From an uncultured Selenomonadaceae bacterium (GTDB lineage Bacteria; Bacillota; Negativicutes; Selenomonadales; Selenomonadaceae), in NCBI GenBank assembly GCA_945637225.1, contig CALZDE010000030.1, forward strand, positions 1-14,807: a DNA stretch of 14,807 nt, given 5' to 3'. Below are positions 13,463 to 14,807 of this stretch, one piece after another (position 1 is the stretch's first letter; each line of letters begins with the position of its first letter). The notes under the pieces are model-generated. The model saw only the letters and a list, made by a program, of their open reading frames with translations. It had not been told where the DNA came from and made no database searches. The position numbers were made by a program, and so were the translations under genes.

Positions 13463-14803
13463 ATGGCTGAAAATGTAGAGAATATAAATAAAGATGAAAA
13501 AAATAACGACCTTCTTTATAGGGCTTCTTATGATGAGCTTACGGGGGTACTGAATAAGCGCACCTTCTATTTGAAGGCCAAGGAAATGATGATTAATAAT
13601 CCTGATAAGCAGTTCCAGCTTTTGAGGATGAATGTGGCACGCTTTAAGGTTATTAACGAGCTTTTGGGAGAAGCCGAGGGCGACAAGCTTCTTCAGTATA
13701 TTGGCAACTTCCTCCGCAGTGTAGATTTGCCTTTATACGAGGCGGGAAGGCTTTACTCTGACCATTTTGTTATCTGTTTTTCCTCAGATGATGATACAGT
13801 AAAGCACATGATGTATTCTCTGAGGTATATTGCTTCAGGTTTTAACCTTCGCCACAGGACTACTTTAAATTTTGGTTTATACCGTATTGATGATATTGAA
13901 CTGCCTGTCAGCATTATGTGTGACAGAGCTAATATTGCTCTTGTGCAGGCAAAGGCTGATTTTTATAATCCGTATCGTGAATATGATGATGAAATGCGCC
14001 GTAAGATGGTTTTGGAGCAGAAAATTCTCAATGTGCTTGACAGGGCATTGGATGAGAAGGAGTTTATTGTATATCTCCAGCCTAAGTATGACAGCAATGG
14101 TGATGTTTTAATCGGTGCTGAGGCTCTTGTACGCTGGATTCATAAGGAAATTGATATAGAGGGAGAGGTTATTTCTAAATTTATTTCTCCTGGTGATTTC
14201 GTTCCTGTGTTTGAGAAAAACGGTCTGATTTACGACTTGGATAAGTACGTTTGGCGTGAGACATGCCGTCTTATGCGTGAATGGCTGAGAGCTGGTCTTG
14301 ATGTAAAGCCTATTTCAGTAAATGTATCAAGAGTGGATTTGTATGACCCAGGTCTGGTAGATTTCTTTGTGGATTTGATTAGATGTTATGAGATACCAAT
14401 TGAACTGCTGGAATTGGAACTTACAGAAAGTGCATATACTCAGGACCCTATTCAGATTTTAGAGGTTACTGATAAACTGAAGGATGCAGGCTTTACTATT
14501 CTGATGGATGATTTTGGCAGTGGCTATTCTTCTCTTAATATGCTGAAGGATGTCAGAGTGGATACCTTAAAGCTTGATATGGGCTTTTTGAGAAGTACGG
14601 ACAGGTCCAGCAGGGGCGGTAATATCCTGAAAGCTGTTGTAGGTATGGCGAAGGGCTTAAATCTTCATGTTATAGCGGAAGGCGTAGAGACAAGGGAACA
14701 GGTAGATTTCCTGTCGTCCATTGGCTGTCACAGGATTCAGGGCTATTTCTATTCCAAGCCATTAACAGCAGACGAATACAGAGAATTATTAAAAAAGAAA
14801 TAA
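13463..14803 (+). CDS. GGDEF-EAL protein, degenerate GGDEF, probable c-di-GMP phosphodiesterase
   Basis: Predicted to hydrolyse c-di-GMP to pGpG. Numbering from the ATG at 13463 (446 residues): a short acidic N-terminus, a GGDEF-fold domain (about 18-175) opening DELTGVLNKRTF whose signature is replaced by YSDHF (98-102), so no cyclase activity is expected, then an EAL domain (about 185-446). EAL metal and catalytic residues are all present: E220 in AEALVRW, N287 in SVNVSR, E319 in ELTES, D349-D350 in MDDFGSGYSS, K370 in LKLD, E406 in AEGVET and Q426 in RIQGYFYSKPL. No sensor or membrane domain is seen, so the degenerate GGDEF may be the regulatory part, for example by binding GTP as in some relatives. 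An upstream in-frame GTG at 13442 is less likely; AAGGG precedes the ATG. The gene is complete and ends four bases before the window end. Confidence 0.9.
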   Translation: MAENVENINKDEKNNDLLYRASYDELTGVLNKRTFYLKAKEMMINNPDKQFQLLRMNVARFKVINELLGEAEGDKLLQYIGNFLRSVDLPLYEAGRLYSDHFVICFSSDDDTVKHMMYSLRYIASGFNLRHRTTLNFGLYRIDDIELPVSIMCDRANIALVQAKADFYNPYREYDDEMRRKMVLEQKILNVLDRALDEKEFIVYLQPKYDSNGDVLIGAEALVRWIHKEIDIEGEVISKFISPGDFVPVFEKNGLIYDLDKYVWRETCRLMREWLRAGLDVKPISVNVSRVDLYDPGLVDFFVDLIRCYEIPIELLELELTESAYTQDPIQILEVTDKLKDAGFTILMDDFGSGYSSLNMLKDVRVDTLKLDMGFLRSTDRSSRGGNILKAVVGMAKGLNLHVIAEGVETREQVDFLSSIGCHRIQGYFYSKPLTADEYRELLKKK

Positions 14804-14807
14804 GTAA

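Noticed and set aside
1..14807. A new defence, secretion or mobile system
   Set aside because: Every sizeable gene belongs to a known housekeeping or signalling family, and no transposase, integrase, toxin-antitoxin pair, nuclease-helicase set or biosynthetic cluster is present.

Overview
The window reads as chromosomal core sequence from a low-to-moderate G+C Firmicute. A T-box leader, strong AGGAGG-type ribosome binding sites and a gene order close to the Bacillus subtilis yaaR-holB-yaaT-yabB...yabC/yabD/yabE region support this. The style of the genes and the two c-di-GMP proteins would fit the Negativicutes (Selenomonas, Anaerovibrio or Megamonas type), but that placement is an inference from general impression, not from a marker gene.

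Layout. Positions 1-262 are A+T-rich. They hold a 17-bp direct repeat, what may be the tail of a decayed gene, and a hairpin that ends the serine operon. On the minus strand, serA and serC (first two steps of serine synthesis from 3-phosphoglycerate) form an operon transcribed from about 3293 towards 198. Its leader is a complete T-box with a UCC (Ser) specifier, a UGGC acceptor-binding bulge that fits a tRNA with discriminator G, and a competing terminator. Next, on the plus strand, is a stand-alone PAS-PAS-GGDEF-(PAS-like) diguanylate cyclase with its own promoter region and terminator.

From 5574 to 12133 a plus-strand cluster runs yaaR, holB, ricT, trmN6-like methyltransferase, metG, rsmI, tatD. 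Genes overlap or abut, with one hairpin terminator between metG and rsmI. These genes cover clamp loading, tRNA and 16S rRNA methylation, methionyl-tRNA formation, a TatD nuclease and RicT. A separately promoted gene for a membrane-anchored 3D-domain (YabE-like) cell-wall protein follows. The window ends with a GGDEF-EAL protein whose GGDEF site is degenerate and whose EAL site looks intact. A predicted c-di-GMP synthase and a predicted c-di-GMP hydrolase therefore bracket the housekeeping cluster.

I see no tRNA or rRNA genes, CRISPR array, insertion sequence, prophage or defence system, and I do not think the window holds an undescribed multi-gene system. The most rewarding points are the serine T-box, the MetG without a C-terminal tRNA-binding domain, the unassigned C-terminal domain of the cyclase, and several unexplained palindromes and hairpins near promoters.
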